Shown: positions 1 through 10,088, numbered from the stretch's first letter. The stretch: DNA of 64,000 bases from Gracilaria domingensis (GCA_022539475.1 VCMS01000004.1:372001-436000); one strand, 5' to 3'. The notes: generated from the sequence alone by a model not told the origin. Program-made: numbers and translations.

Positions 1-507
1 ACCAAGACTGGCGAAGAAGATGAGGACGTGCTCTTCAAGATGCGAGCAAAACTGTTCCGATTCAGCAAGGACCCTAGAGAGTGGAAGGAAAGGGGAACCG
101 GAGACGTCCGCATCCTCAAGCACAAGCAAACCAAGAAGATCCGTTTGCTTATGCGTCGCGAAAAGACCCTCAAGATCTGCATGAACCAATATGTCAACCC
201 GAACACCGAGCTTAGGGAAAACGTTGGTTCTGAACGATCTTGGGTGTGGCACGCGATTGACTACGCCGATGATGAACGTGATCAGGCTTTGCTAGCTATT
301 CGTTTCCGTGATTCCAAAGATGCAAAGGCCTTTAAGGATGCGTACGACATCGCTCGTCAGCACATGGCTACCCTTCGTGAACAAGATCCTAGTGCAAGTC
401 CAAAAGCAGAAGGAAACGGTTCCGCAGCCGCCGAAACCACCACTGAAACCAAGACCAAGGACTGCTGCTGTGCTACCAAGGAAACCGCCGAACCAAAGAG
501 TTCGTAA
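1..507 (+). CDS. RANBP1: Ran-binding protein 1 (RanBP1), 5' end cut by window
   Basis: The frame is open from base 1, so the true start lies outside the window. About 168 residues are visible. They form most of a Ran-binding domain: an acidic lead-in, then the KLFRF and WKERGTGDVRILKH segments, RLLMRR, the WVWHAIDYAD core and a closing F..AYDIAR helix. RanBP1 binds Ran-GTP in the cytoplasm, stimulates RanGAP and helps release export and import complexes. The last 40 or so residues are a low-complexity Ala/Thr/Lys tail with a CCC run. The family identity is clear from the motif order; the missing N-terminus prevents a length comparison. Confidence 0.93.
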   Translation, partial: TKTGEEDEDVLFKMRAKLFRFSKDPREWKERGTGDVRILKHKQTKKIRLLMRREKTLKICMNQYVNPNTELRENVGSERSWVWHAIDYADDERDQALLAIRFRDSKDAKAFKDAYDIARQHMATLREQDPSASPKAEGNGSAAAETTTETKTKDCCCATKETAEPKSS

Positions 508-1477
508 ATATTTGCCTACTCATTTGCTTTCGGTATGTGTTCTTTTGGTTTTTCTTTAACATTGATCTTGTCTGTTATGTGCCCCTAACGGAGTCAGATA
601 CGCCCCTTACACATGTGCATCAGTTAACAAGCTTACGCCTCACGCTTTGCAAGTGCCACAATCTCATTTAAACACATCCTCTTCTCCAACGCTTTGTCAG
701 GTTGTGGGGCGGCGCTCTTGCATTTCGCAGCGATGTGATAGAATTGGTCGAGACGAGTACAGGATAGACAGTGTAGAACACCTGCTTGAATAAAGTGCGC
801 TCTCTCAGTTCAGGTGGAGCTATCTACGTCTATCGAGCTCGGTTCGTGAAAGTTGGCAGCATGTGCCGCACAGGTTTCATTTCGGTTTGAGTGACTTTCA
901 GAGTAACTTTGGCGTGTTGATCAGTCATCTCCATTCAACGGAGTCCACTGGCGCAGGCATCATGTCGCCATCAACATTGAATGTCGATGATGCAGATGAA
1001 CTCGTCGTGGGAAACCGCGTTACGCGGACAGGGGTAACTTAATTCCATGAGATACAGAGGATATCTCCTCGAATATGCAAAAAAAAATCTGCATCAGCTT
1101 GATCAATGATGGCAGATCTCTGTATCACATCGCCGGTACAGCGGGGCATAATGATCAGATCTCTCTTGCCTTTGTTTGTCTGAAGGTCATCCCCAGGTAC
1201 CGTCGTACACGTACCGAGGTACCGTCGTACTTGTCGATCTGAACTCTGATATCAACGTTAACGACAACGCGTCGTCAACGCTTGTTAAGACAGGGCCTCA
1301 CAGGGCCGATAACGATCACAGCGTATTGCAAGACACCATTTCCGGGTATAACGTTCGCGCAGAGACGCTAATCCGGAAGCATTCCGATCCAGAACGGCAA
1401 TTACATAATCGACTTGAGATTCACGTCGGGACCGATCATCTTTGGACGTCATCACAGTCCTGGAAAAGCGACTAGAG
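508..1477. other. Intergenic region with a 14-bp direct repeat
   Basis: Between RanBP1 and the pyruvate kinase gene I see no convincing gene. Short open frames here have no family features. A 14-base word, AGGTACCGTCGTAC, occurs at 1195-1208 and 1217-1230 with a 22-bp period. Its exact reverse complement recurs at 16021-16034. The second half presumably carries the pyruvate kinase promoter. Confidence 0.5.
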
Positions 1478-3511
1478 ATGATGGACACACCTCTAGCGTT
1501 CGTCAATCCTGTCTGTATTGGCAAACACAACTGCCTATGGACTCCCCCAATTTGCACGCACTTCGAACCTTCAAAGGTTAGGCATGGCTATCGTTCTATT
1601 GTAAGCGCAGCCGTAGATGGTGCCAGCGCACCCTCAAAGATGGCAAATGTCTTCGAATCCGTTCCAGCTCAATTTCGTAGTGCTTTGCTACGGCTTCCTG
1701 AAGATGCAGAAATACCAAACGTCGGAGAACGCCACACAAAAATCGTAGGCACCGTTGGACCTTCCACCTATGATCCAGATAATTTGTTACGTCTCATTGC
1801 CGGCGGTGTCAACCTTGTTCGCCTCAACCTTTGTCATGGTGATTACGAATGGCATAGCAGTGTTATCGAAAACATTCGTGACATTAACCTTAATACTTCT
1901 TTCGTAGCTGGTGTTATGATTGACTTGGGCTCTTTCGACTCCGTTCGACTTGGTGAATTTGCCCGAAACCCAAAACTTGAGGTTGGGGACTCCTTCACGC
2001 TTACCGTTCGTCACGAAGCGGAATATCCGCCTGGAGTTTCTGAAGTTAGCTTAGATGGATTTATTGATTTGGTGGAAAAGGGAGATATGATCCAATGTCA
2101 GGCCGAAAGAGGCGGAATCGTCGAGCTTCTCGTCAAGGAGATCGCGGGTCTGGATGTTGCGTGTGAGGTTGTCAATCCCGGAGAACTGCGCTCTCGCGGC
2201 ACGATTAACATTCGAGGAAAATCTCTCAATCTAACTCCCAGAACTGAGAATGAAGATTTAAACACTTCCATCGCACGAGCTGTGTTGGGATGCCCACCGG
2301 ACCAGCTTGAGTTTGCAATTAGTGAGCGTGTGGAGTATGTTGCTTTGTCTTTCGTTGAATCTGCCGACCAGGTTTTAGCCGTTCGCAACCTCTTGAGAAA
2401 CAGGCGTGCCAACATTGGTGTCATTGCGAAAATTGAATCTCCGATTGCTCTGCGAAACTTGGAAAGTATAACAGACGCAGCCGATGGAATTATGGTTGCT
2501 CGTGGTGATTTGGGAACAGCGATTCAGTTCGAGAAGGTACCCTATTGGCAGCAGCAGATCGCTGACGTCTGTCGTCGCTATGGGAAACCATGTATGGTTT
2601 CAACACATTTTCTAGAAAGCATGGTACTTTATCCAACGCCGACGCGAGCAGAAGTCACTGACATGACCGAAGCTGCAAAGCAACGGGTTGATGCGCTGGT
2701 TCTTACTGCAGAAACTGCTAGCGGAAAGTTTCCTTTCAAAGCGCTGTCGACTATGAATTCTGTTCTTCTTCGCATCCAAGAGCGCATTCACGAGCTTGAG
2801 CAAACCGCTGACGATTCTGTTGCAGAAATCCCACCCCTAGTCAAGGATACTACGTGGTGGACCCCAGGTGTAGGTGATGTGGCAGAGAACATTGCGAACA
2901 GCGCTGCAGTGTTAGCAAATCAACAGAACGCTGCAGCCATTTTGGTTTTTACGCAGAAAGGCTTGATGGCCACGCTCATGTCTCGGTACAGACCCCGTGC
3001 CCCCATCTATGCGTTTACCGCAACTCCAGTAGTTCGGAATAAGATGAATCTTCTTTATGGTGTCCGACCCTTCCGCATTCCTTTTGAAGATGATCCAGAA
3101 GAGACTATTCAGAACGCCATGAACGCTTTGAAGGAAAGACAGGTCGTCAAAGATGGTGACCTGGTCGTTATTTTGGCAGACGTGCTTGGGGGTCGAGAAA
3201 AGGCCACGGAGGCGGAGCTTCTTTCTGCGTTTTCGGAGATTTCCAAAGGCAATCGGTTTATTACTGCGTCTGAAACTCGAAACGCGCTACGAATTCTTGG
3301 ACTCAAGCTTAGTGATAAACTTGAAGCTCAACTGGGTATGCGTGATGTAGATATCGCAGAAGTGGGAAGGGAAACTCGCATCAAGAACGAGGAACCAACA
3401 GAATCTCTTGCCACAGACATAGGGGGACGTTATGATTTCCAGAGGTTTCATGAGTTTGCCTCTCAGGCTAAGGAGATCGTGCACACTTTGCAGCTTCGCA
3501 ATATAAAGTAA
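1478..3511 (+). CDS. Pyruvate kinase, probable plastid form, with C-terminal extension
   Basis: The frame runs upstream, but the first ATG is at 1478 (677 aa). The N-terminus, MMDTPLAFVNP, then a Ser/Ala-rich basic stretch, looks like a red-algal plastid transit peptide. The catalytic barrel starts near residue 87 (TKIVGTVGPS). The active-site Lys and metal-binding Glu are kept in VIAKIES (about 317), the second metal ligand in ARGDLG (about 341), and the Thr in STHFLESM (about 375). Several usually invariant motifs are altered: NFSHG is NLCHG, DTKGPEIR is DLGSFDSVR, ATQM is STHF, and SGETAKG is TAETASG. A PK C-terminal domain (RYRPRAPIYAFT) is followed by about 90 extra residues that resemble a degenerate EF-hand pair. 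It may be active with changed K+ or effector dependence, or a regulatory paralogue. Confidence 0.85.
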   Translation: MMDTPLAFVNPVCIGKHNCLWTPPICTHFEPSKVRHGYRSIVSAAVDGASAPSKMANVFESVPAQFRSALLRLPEDAEIPNVGERHTKIVGTVGPSTYDPDNLLRLIAGGVNLVRLNLCHGDYEWHSSVIENIRDINLNTSFVAGVMIDLGSFDSVRLGEFARNPKLEVGDSFTLTVRHEAEYPPGVSEVSLDGFIDLVEKGDMIQCQAERGGIVELLVKEIAGLDVACEVVNPGELRSRGTINIRGKSLNLTPRTENEDLNTSIARAVLGCPPDQLEFAISERVEYVALSFVESADQVLAVRNLLRNRRANIGVIAKIESPIALRNLESITDAADGIMVARGDLGTAIQFEKVPYWQQQIADVCRRYGKPCMVSTHFLESMVLYPTPTRAEVTDMTEAAKQRVDALVLTAETASGKFPFKALSTMNSVLLRIQERIHELEQTADDSVAEIPPLVKDTTWWTPGVGDVAENIANSAAVLANQQNAAAILVFTQKGLMATLMSRYRPRAPIYAFTATPVVRNKMNLLYGVRPFRIPFEDDPEETIQNAMNALKERQVVKDGDLVVILADVLGGREKATEAELLSAFSEISKGNRFITASETRNALRILGLKLSDKLEAQLGMRDVDIAEVGRETRIKNEEPTESLATDIGGRYDFQRFHEFASQAKEIVHTLQLRNIK

Positions 3512-3697
3512 TTAGTGCACAGCGGCGTAAGTGTGGGCTGAAGTCCTCGTTCGTGATAATGTTTCCATTTTCTCTGCAGTTCAAACTTTCATGGAGTTTA
3601 AGAGTCTAGCTAGTTTAGAATCTGATCATTGATGACATTGGTGGCGAGTGATCTCTGGCATTCTGCCTCATTCAAACCAATCCGGCCCACCGGGCCT

Positions 3698-4486
3698 CTA
3701 TATCGAACGAAATTCCGTGTCCCTCCCATCCCACGAAGATCCTTCCCATATTTGCTCGATGGAAGTTCTTTCCAAGCGCGTATGTTCTTTCATCATGTAC
3801 TTCCTAAAGTGTTCTATCTTGACACTATCCTCGCCAAGAGATGTTATGTTTCTCCGAATGGCATCTCTCATGACATCACTATCTTCCCAACCCTCGTCGA
3901 AGGCCATAGCGAGACCAAAAAACATTTGCTCGCATTCTTTGACCCACTTTCCACTTGTGATCAACGTCATGTTATGGTCCTTTATCATCCGGGAACGCAC
4001 ATCGCTCCAGAACACGTCAAATAAGCATTGCATTGCGGTTTTCACATTGTTTTCGTACACGCTTCCTTTCTCGGCTCGGAGTCTTCGCAACGTTAAGTAA
4101 ATATGGACCGATACCATTTCGAACCAAGTCGAAAAGCTTAACTTCTCGTCAAACTCAACCACGGCTATTGCATCTGCTCTTTCCAGAGCCTGATAATAAA
4201 GAGACTTTCCTGCCCCCAACGCCCGACTTTCCGCAGAATAATAACCCAAAGCTTTCAAGAGTGGATTCTGTCCCGAGCTATCAACTGCGAGCACCCGTTC
4301 CAGGAAACTACGCTTTTTCTTTGACGAGGTTGAGTTTGCGTGCTTTTGTTCCACATTGCTCTTCACAGAAAAAGCACGAGTATTGAATCCGTCATTGAAA
4401 CATGCTCTCGGCAGTGGTGGATAGCGAATTCGGAAAAACCTTGACGCACTAGCTGCACTTCTCGTCAGAAAGTATCGCGATGACAT
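3698..4486 (-). CDS. UQCC1: Mitochondrial complex III assembly chaperone CBP3/UQCC1
   Basis: This 262-aa protein starts with a basic, Ser/Arg-rich, acid-poor segment (MSSRYFLTRSAASASRFF) typical of mitochondrial import. The ubiquinol-cytochrome c chaperone domain fills residues of about 90 to 250. It has the family pattern FSTWFEMVSVHIYLTLRRLR, a middle helix with FDVFWSDVRSRM, and FFGLAMAFDEG. The yeast homologue Cbp3 (with Cbp6) binds mitoribosomes, receives newly made cytochrome b and passes it into complex III. A CBP6 partner is not in this window. The gene converges on pyruvate kinase, 186 bp apart, and is divergent from the zeta-COP gene. The family call is strong because the domain is nearly full length. 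Confidence 0.85.
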   Translation of the reverse strand: MSSRYFLTRSAASASRFFRIRYPPLPRACFNDGFNTRAFSVKSNVEQKHANSTSSKKKRSFLERVLAVDSSGQNPLLKALGYYSAESRALGAGKSLYYQALERADAIAVVEFDEKLSFSTWFEMVSVHIYLTLRRLRAEKGSVYENNVKTAMQCLFDVFWSDVRSRMIKDHNMTLITSGKWVKECEQMFFGLAMAFDEGWEDSDVMRDAIRRNITSLGEDSVKIEHFRKYMMKEHTRLERTSIEQIWEGSSWDGRDTEFRSI

Positions 4487-4993
4487 TCTGATTCTCAGTT
4501 CCTTGGGTAAATCGTTTCACATACGACGTTGAGTGTCCTTCACATCGGTGAGAGAAGAAAGGAAATGTCACGAATCGCTGCAGAAATCATTCGGGTCTTG
4601 CAACAGAAGTGTTTTAATCGAGATGGTTGATCATTTATCAACATCGTACACTTTCGCATTGTACTCCGTACATGCGTACAAGATCCAAAATCATTTTCTC
4701 AAATTCATTCGCTTTATGAAATTTGTGCTGCAAGCAGCGAAGTCGCTCCTGCACTATCTATCCACAAACCGGTGCATGGCTGCTGCAGTGCTTGAACCGG
4801 TGGGTTCAACATGAACCGGTCAATGTGTTCGCATTGGCCTTGCGTTTGCTCTCAATGTTATCGCGGGCGCAAGTGCTGTTCATTTCGTAATCCTTTTGGC
4901 ACGAATTAGCAACCGCGTTTTGTTTTGTAACTAAAACGCACAAAGCATCTGTGGAAACACTGCTTCGGTTCTTATAATTGGCAAGGTGCAAGC
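4487..4993. other. Divergent promoter region, CBP3 / zeta-COP
   Basis: This 507-bp gap separates two head-to-head genes and probably holds both promoters. It is AT-rich compared with other divergent gaps here and has no E2F-like word. No further gene is evident. Confidence 0.45.
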
Positions 4994-5473
4994 ATGATCG
5001 TTTCAGTTGTAATTGTTTCCTACACTACAGGTGGGGTCATTTTCTCAAGGTTCTATGGACACGAGCTTCGCTCAGAACAACAGCAGGCCAAATGGCTGAA
5101 GAAGCTGCGTGACGCGACGGCAACTGATTGGGTTCTTCTGAAGGAAGACCATCCCGAACAAGTAGCGACAGTGGGAGAGGTTCAGATAGTATACAAGCTG
5201 ATGGGCGATGCTGTTCTAATGCTAGCGGGTGTAGAAGAACACGATGCCTTGCTTTTATTAGAACTTGCAAGATCGATGGATGGGTCCATCCGAGGCGCAT
5301 GCAAAATTCCGGAGAACAGGCAGCAGCAGACTACAGTCTCCGCGGAGCGCAGAATTCTGCAGCACTATGCCAACCTTTGTCTTATCGTAGATGAGCAAAT
5401 TGATGACGGTGATATAGACCATCTCGACCCCAAGGTCATACTAAAGCTTATTCGGATGAAACCTACTCGATGA
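4994..5473 (+). CDS. COPZ: Coatomer subunit zeta (COPI)
   Basis: A 159-aa longin-type small coat subunit. It opens directly with the first strand of the fold (MIVSVVIVSYTTGGVIFSRFYG), so no N-terminal extension is expected. Further family landmarks are QIVYKLMGDAVLMLAG in the middle, then LLLLELARSMDGSIRG and ANLCLIVDEQIDDGDIDHLD near the end. In COPI, zeta pairs with gamma-COP in the cytosolic F-subcomplex that coats Golgi-to-ER vesicles. AP-complex sigma subunits share the fold, but LCLIVDEQIDDG followed by DPK fits zeta better. The sequence is rather divergent, so the distinction rests on these motifs. Confidence 0.85.
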   Translation: MIVSVVIVSYTTGGVIFSRFYGHELRSEQQQAKWLKKLRDATATDWVLLKEDHPEQVATVGEVQIVYKLMGDAVLMLAGVEEHDALLLLELARSMDGSIRGACKIPENRQQQTTVSAERRILQHYANLCLIVDEQIDDGDIDHLDPKVILKLIRMKPTR

Positions 5474-5549
5474 AGGATAACTTCGAAACGATGATATTCA
5501 GACCAATGGCGTTTCCGGACAGTATGCCGCAAGCTCTCTCGGAGACTAG

Positions 5550-6380
5550 CTATGAAACATGCGCAAGCAGCTTTCGCAATGACGGGTGGACAGAATTCGA
5601 CGTATCGCGAAGCATTAAAGTTTCTAAACGGCGTGGTGCCTTCAGTGCGCATTGAACGCCCTCGATCTGAGTTGTAGCCAAAGGAAAAACATCATCAGTT
5701 TTGGCAAGACAAACCATGCAATCGCATGTTTTCTTGGAGCAGGCACCTACACTGTTTGGTACACAATCGCAGCAATGGCTCACAACATGGTCTTCTTCTT
5801 CTCTGAAGTAGACAACATCAATAAATGGTCTACGGAAATCATATCGTGTGTCTTCGTATCCGGACTCCAAGAACATGCGAAGACCGAAGTAAGATTCGAC
5901 TGCGATTATCCCTTGAGATTGCAACAATGTCTGAACCTGGATTACTTTCATTAGATCGTCTTGAAATATACCCAAGTCCACCCCTTCATGCCATGGCGTT
6001 AGTTTTCCAATGACGCGTCCATCCCCGTCTTCGTTCGAAGGGGGTAGAAGATTCAAACCAGGCAAGAGCCAGTAAGTGATATGGTCGCTCTCAAAGGCTT
6101 TGACCACCACTTCCAGTAACTCTGCCAGCGACAGGGGGGCGATTGAATTTCGAAGAGATTCCCTTGCCTTGTATGTAACTCCTGTGGTAAGAGTTTGCGC
6201 ACTCAGGTTGTTCCCATCTCCGTTTAGAGAAAGTAAAATAACGAATGACAAAACTAGCAACAGCGATACCTGTGTAGCAGCAAGAGCTCTCAGAATAACA
6301 GAATCTATCTGGCCCTTCTGATTTCGTGGCGCAAGGATGCTCGACCCGCTTTCGGCGCGGTGTGAAGTCCTTCTCCTCAT
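5550..6380 (-). CDS. LicD/fukutin-like type II membrane protein
   Basis: This 276-aa protein has a basic N-terminus, then one hydrophobic segment (residues about 30-52) that should act as a Golgi signal anchor. The luminal part has the LicD/fukutin pattern: YWLLPGLNLL, then LTPWHEGVDLGIFQDD (compare the family W-D/E-x-D-x-D-I-G-I acidic site), DVVYFREEED, and a terminal VFPLATTQIEGV. LicD proteins move phosphocholine in bacteria; animal fukutin and FKRP transfer ribitol-phosphate to glycans. The substrate here is unknown. A Cys-rich insert (CCDCVP...CSKKTCDCMVC) is unusual and could form disulfides. The family call is good, the reaction is inferred only. Confidence 0.7.
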   Translation of the reverse strand: MRRRTSHRAESGSSILAPRNQKGQIDSVILRALAATQVSLLLVLSFVILLSLNGDGNNLSAQTLTTGVTYKARESLRNSIAPLSLAELLEVVVKAFESDHITYWLLPGLNLLPPSNEDGDGRVIGKLTPWHEGVDLGIFQDDLMKVIQVQTLLQSQGIIAVESYFGLRMFLESGYEDTRYDFRRPFIDVVYFREEEDHVVSHCCDCVPNSVGACSKKTCDCMVCLAKTDDVFPLATTQIEGVQCALKAPRRLETLMLRDTSNSVHPSLRKLLAHVS

Positions 6381-6696
6381 CCTTTTCGCGAGTGTAGAAT
6401 GCGGACTTCACAGAGGAGTAGATTTAATTTCTAATTGAAACAATGGGCTGCTTTTTATTGCGGTTCATGAATCATCACTCTCCTTGAGGATACCAATTGT
6501 ATATTGTGAATGAGCCTGACGCGATGTGTGCGGAAAAATCACAGTGCGACACAATATAAATATGTACTCCAGAGTAGCCACCCACCTTCTATCGTGAGAT
6601 GGTTCAACATCCAATGTTCGCTCCCTTCGTTCTTTCCTCTCCTGACTCCGAACGTATCTCATATTGCTCAGTTTATTTCCAAGATATCTGCAAGAA

Positions 6697-7611
6697 TTAG
6701 AAGCATACAAGAAATTCCACACCGGGTTTCGATGATGGGGAAGATATTGTTAGTTCTGCTATTGCACTGCAGATAGATTCGACCGTGGGAATAAAACGGA
6801 TAGGCATCCGTGGTGCTGAAGATATTGTTAGTTCTGCTACACCACGGGAGATAGACTCGACCGTAGGAATAAAACTCTTGGAAAGCACTGGAAGGAACGA
6901 AAGTGAGGAGGGGCGATGCCATGCCTCGGTCGAGTGCCTGTAGGGATCGAGACGGCGCCGCTTTCCCGGCCTTTGATCGTCTACCCTCTTCCTCTTCGTT
7001 CCAGCATAACGTACCTCTGATTCGTGGGAGTCAGACTGTGACTCTTCTTCGAGATGCTCTGATCCCGAAGATTGGCAGTCCTCGCCCGACGAATCGTCTC
7101 CAAGGGGAGCGAAATTCATAGAAGGCTCTGAAAGGAATGGGAGTGAAGAAGTAAGAAAGCACTCTTCAGTAGAGTGCCTACTGGGATCCAGACGGGGTCG
7201 CTTTCGAGGCCCCTCTTCTTCTTCCCTCTTTCTCTTCACTCCAGAAAAGCTTACCTCGGGTTCAGAAGAGTCAGATTGTGACTCTTCATCATCATACTCG
7301 GTGTCCGATGGTTCAGACTCAGAAGAGTCAGATAGTGACTCTTCCCCATCATCATCGGTGTCCGAAAGAAATTCAGAAGAGTCAGATTGTGACTCGTTCT
7401 CATCATTCTCGGTGTCCGAAACTTCCCCCGCTTCGGACATTGAATCGTTTTCTGGGTGGGGCAGAAGCTGTGCTTCATTTTCGAGACCCGTAACCCGGCG
7501 ATTTTGTCGAGAATCGCTATCCGACTCGTCCTCATGAGTGAGAAGATCCTGCGACTCTTCCGGGACTTGATGAGGCTGATCAATTTCCATGATAGAGGTT
7601 TCAGGCTTCAT
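6697..7611 (-). CDS. Acidic Ser/Asp-rich nuclear-type protein with internal duplications
   Basis: The frame is open to 7653, but the first ATG is at 7609-7611 (304 aa). I do not recognise a family. Three repeat types are visible. An acidic ESQSDSSE-type motif occurs four or more times, in a casein-kinase-2-like Ser/Asp/Glu context. A basic module, KRKR...G.RKR.RLDP.RHSTE, occurs twice and looks like a nuclear localisation signal. Near the C-terminus the motif FIPTVESI..(A/V)AELTISS occurs twice. The last pair is also clear in the DNA, about 80 bp apart near 6740 and 6820, so the gene grew by tandem duplication. A TATAAA-like word lies about 120 bp upstream near 7731. Confidence 0.6.
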   Translation of the reverse strand: MKPETSIMEIDQPHQVPEESQDLLTHEDESDSDSRQNRRVTGLENEAQLLPHPENDSMSEAGEVSDTENDENESQSDSSEFLSDTDDDGEESLSDSSESEPSDTEYDDEESQSDSSEPEVSFSGVKRKREEEEGPRKRPRLDPSRHSTEECFLTSSLPFLSEPSMNFAPLGDDSSGEDCQSSGSEHLEEESQSDSHESEVRYAGTKRKRVDDQRPGKRRRLDPYRHSTEAWHRPSSLSFLPVLSKSFIPTVESISRGVAELTISSAPRMPIRFIPTVESICSAIAELTISSPSSKPGVEFLVCF

Positions 7612-7724
7612 TTGAGAGTGAAGAAGTCGAAGTGAACCAAAGAGAATATACAAAAAAAGAGCCCAAGAAACAAATAGAATGATTGAGGTTAGGAAAGAAA
7701 GAAGGTTTGCGTGAGGGAGGGAGG

Positions 7725-7740
7725 GCTTTATAAAGGAAGG
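7725..7740 (-). promoter_or_regulatory. Possible TATA box for the repeat-protein gene
   Basis: CTTTATAAAG lies about 120 bp upstream of the minus-strand ATG at 7611. Position and sequence fit a TATA element, but the word is palindromic and no transcript start can be seen. Confidence 0.3.
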
Positions 7741-10088
7741 TAGACAACAAGATAATCAGAGGAGAGTTTTAAGTTCCTGAATGGGGTCCGCTGACACGAA
7801 ATAGGTCATGAGATCGTAATGCTTTTGCTTCCTGGACGGTCAGCATTTGCAGTAGGCTCCGATCGACTCTCCCCGATTTGAACTACTCTTTGTGATGCAT
7901 AACAATAAATTCAATATGTTCAACAAGTTCTCTCTCTCTCTGACTGCAATGAATTCGCAAGCGGGAGTTGTCAGGTACTAGGTCGAAGAAGAAGATATAT
8001 TACTGATATTTCGATTGCAGAGGATATTCATCGGCTATCGCCAATCTGAAGCACTCTTGCGATGTCTAACCGTAAACGCACCATGTTCAACCAGCTCCAA
8101 ATAATTTCTTCTTCTTCTTTGGTATAGTCCTCTACTCTTTATTTTGAAGTAATGGGAGAGCTCCACTGTCAGATATAAACCTCTAAATGCAATCCCACAA
8201 CTCAGGTCAGAATATGTCTGTGTCTTCCAAATCATAAGTCTACAGCACAGTTGAACGAAACGTTGAGCGTTTGTCTGTTGCACACCACACTTTGCAAGGA
8301 AGAAGTAAAAATCTAGATAGAGCGGCACGATACTACATAAAGTATTGTCAGACATTCTACCTGATCGAAGCAACAAAGAAAATCATTTCCGTTCATGTCT
8401 TCTTCTTTAGTGTGAGGCACTATACGCTCATTACTGGTAGCGGGTGGGGTTTGCTAAGAACCCTGTACAGCCCATAAGACTTTCATCAAAAAATATAGCC
8501 ACCGACTACGAGTATGTGACCGCGTTACGCACGTTGAGCAGCTGTTAGTTATTCTAAGAAAGCATTAGATCTCTCAGGTGTTCCCTTTTCTGTTCCGAGC
8601 TATGTTTCTTGCTCTCTTATGAGAGTTCAGAACCATCAGGATATATATAGAACTTTTAAGAACTCCAACTATGTTACGCACCAAAATACATAGCTGCTTG
8701 CTTAGCCTTACATCTTCATTCTGGAGCTCTCGGCATAGGTCATAAGCAGATAAATACAACATGAGAATTAACGTTGTACGGAAACTTGAGCCGTCTCTCT
8801 AGACCATTCACTCACTCAATGTGAAGAAAAGGGGCAGTTAGATTGTTTGATCATCTCGGATGATACATTCATGCTTCCATACCTTGGACAAGTACCAGAC
8901 CTTCAGCATTTTGTCGTGTTAATCGCCAATGGCACTTGGGGCTCAGACATCAGGAATTGTCGACTTCAAACAACCTTCAAAGTACTCTTTTGCTGTAGTG
9001 CTCAACAGCACCTGTATCATTAGGAGCTTGGGCTTCGATTTTGCAGTTCTCTACTAGCTCGTCATCTGGGGACAGAATCTCATCTATAATAGAATACTAC
9101 TGAAGAAGCCATAAACAGCTTGCTTATCCGGAACGTTTCCTTCAAGTTCGACTTCTTACTCTTTTCGACTTCTTTCGATTGTCTGCTTCAGTATCTACAG
9201 AGCCATCTCTGCATCTTGAAACTCAGCTCGGTGCGATTAAGCTTTATCTCTTTCAAATTGGTGATTTATGCTGCCGCAGTTCTAGGATTAAGTTTCGACC
9301 AGCGTTTACTGGAGCTGAAGTTGAAATGAAAGCGAATCTGGCCGTTTTCCAATCGGCTCTCGCGGAATGCGATACAAATGAAGACATCTATCTGTGCGCA
9401 AGTCTGCTCAATGAGATGTCTGCACCGCCGACTTAAGCAAATGAATTTTGCAGATCTACCTTTGTAGCCAAAAAGCAGAGCAAGAGAGACTTTTCGTTCA
9501 TGTTGTGATGAAGAAGAGAGGGCCGATGTCAACATCACTCAACATGTACACAGACATGGAGAGCCTAATGTAGGCTCTCCATGTCTGTGTACATGTTGAG
9601 TGCTTTTTGCGGTAACACAAAACCACTAGGCCACATGTCCGGTGTGTATGGTAGGCAGTCAGCAGCTGTGTCACGTACTGAGGACGTACGCCCACACTTC
9701 TGATGCTCGTGTGGAAGAAACTGTCTTGATCCAGGAAACTGCAGGAAACTGTCTCTTGACGAAAATTCACGAATTTTGTCTCGTTGGAACTGTTCGACAA
9801 AGCTTTCCATTTTACTTCATTTTAAATTGCAGTTTCGATGGCTTTTGGAGAAAACTTTGTAGAATGAAAGAAAACACGATGACCGACGCGCGACGACGAA
9901 ACCCGTGCGCTGCTCAATGCGACTGCTGTTCATAGATTGCTACAGTTGTCAACGGGAACAAGAAATTTGGGACGTAACAGGCAGCAGGGAGATGAGCGGC
10001 TTTGAAGGTGAAGAGTAACTCTCGAATAGCTGTCTAACGTGAGGCTTGCTCTCAGCAGAAGACGAACGTTCTTCTCCCGTTTTGAAAT
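7741..10088. other. Gene-poor region
   Basis: About 2.3 kb of AT-richer DNA with only short frames. They lack ATG starts or any domain features. It includes a short TC-rich microsatellite near 7931 and the perfect inverted repeat at 9536-9602. The last part should carry the RRP15 promoter. Confidence 0.5.
9536..9602. repeat. Perfect inverted repeat, 32-bp arms, 3-nt loop
   Basis: Bases 9536-9567 and 9571-9602 are exact reverse complements, with ATG as the loop. The arms include GACATGGAGAGCCTA and TAGGCTCTCCATGTC. Pairing stops at 9535/9603. No open frame uses it. As RNA it would form a long uninterrupted hairpin; as DNA, a cruciform. Possible origins are a foldback element, a small-RNA precursor or a recent local duplication in inverted orientation. 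Confidence 0.95.

Noticed and set aside
8035-8376. 113-codon minus-strand frame
   Set aside because: Starts from a non-ATG codon with no domain, and the composition is that of intergenic DNA.
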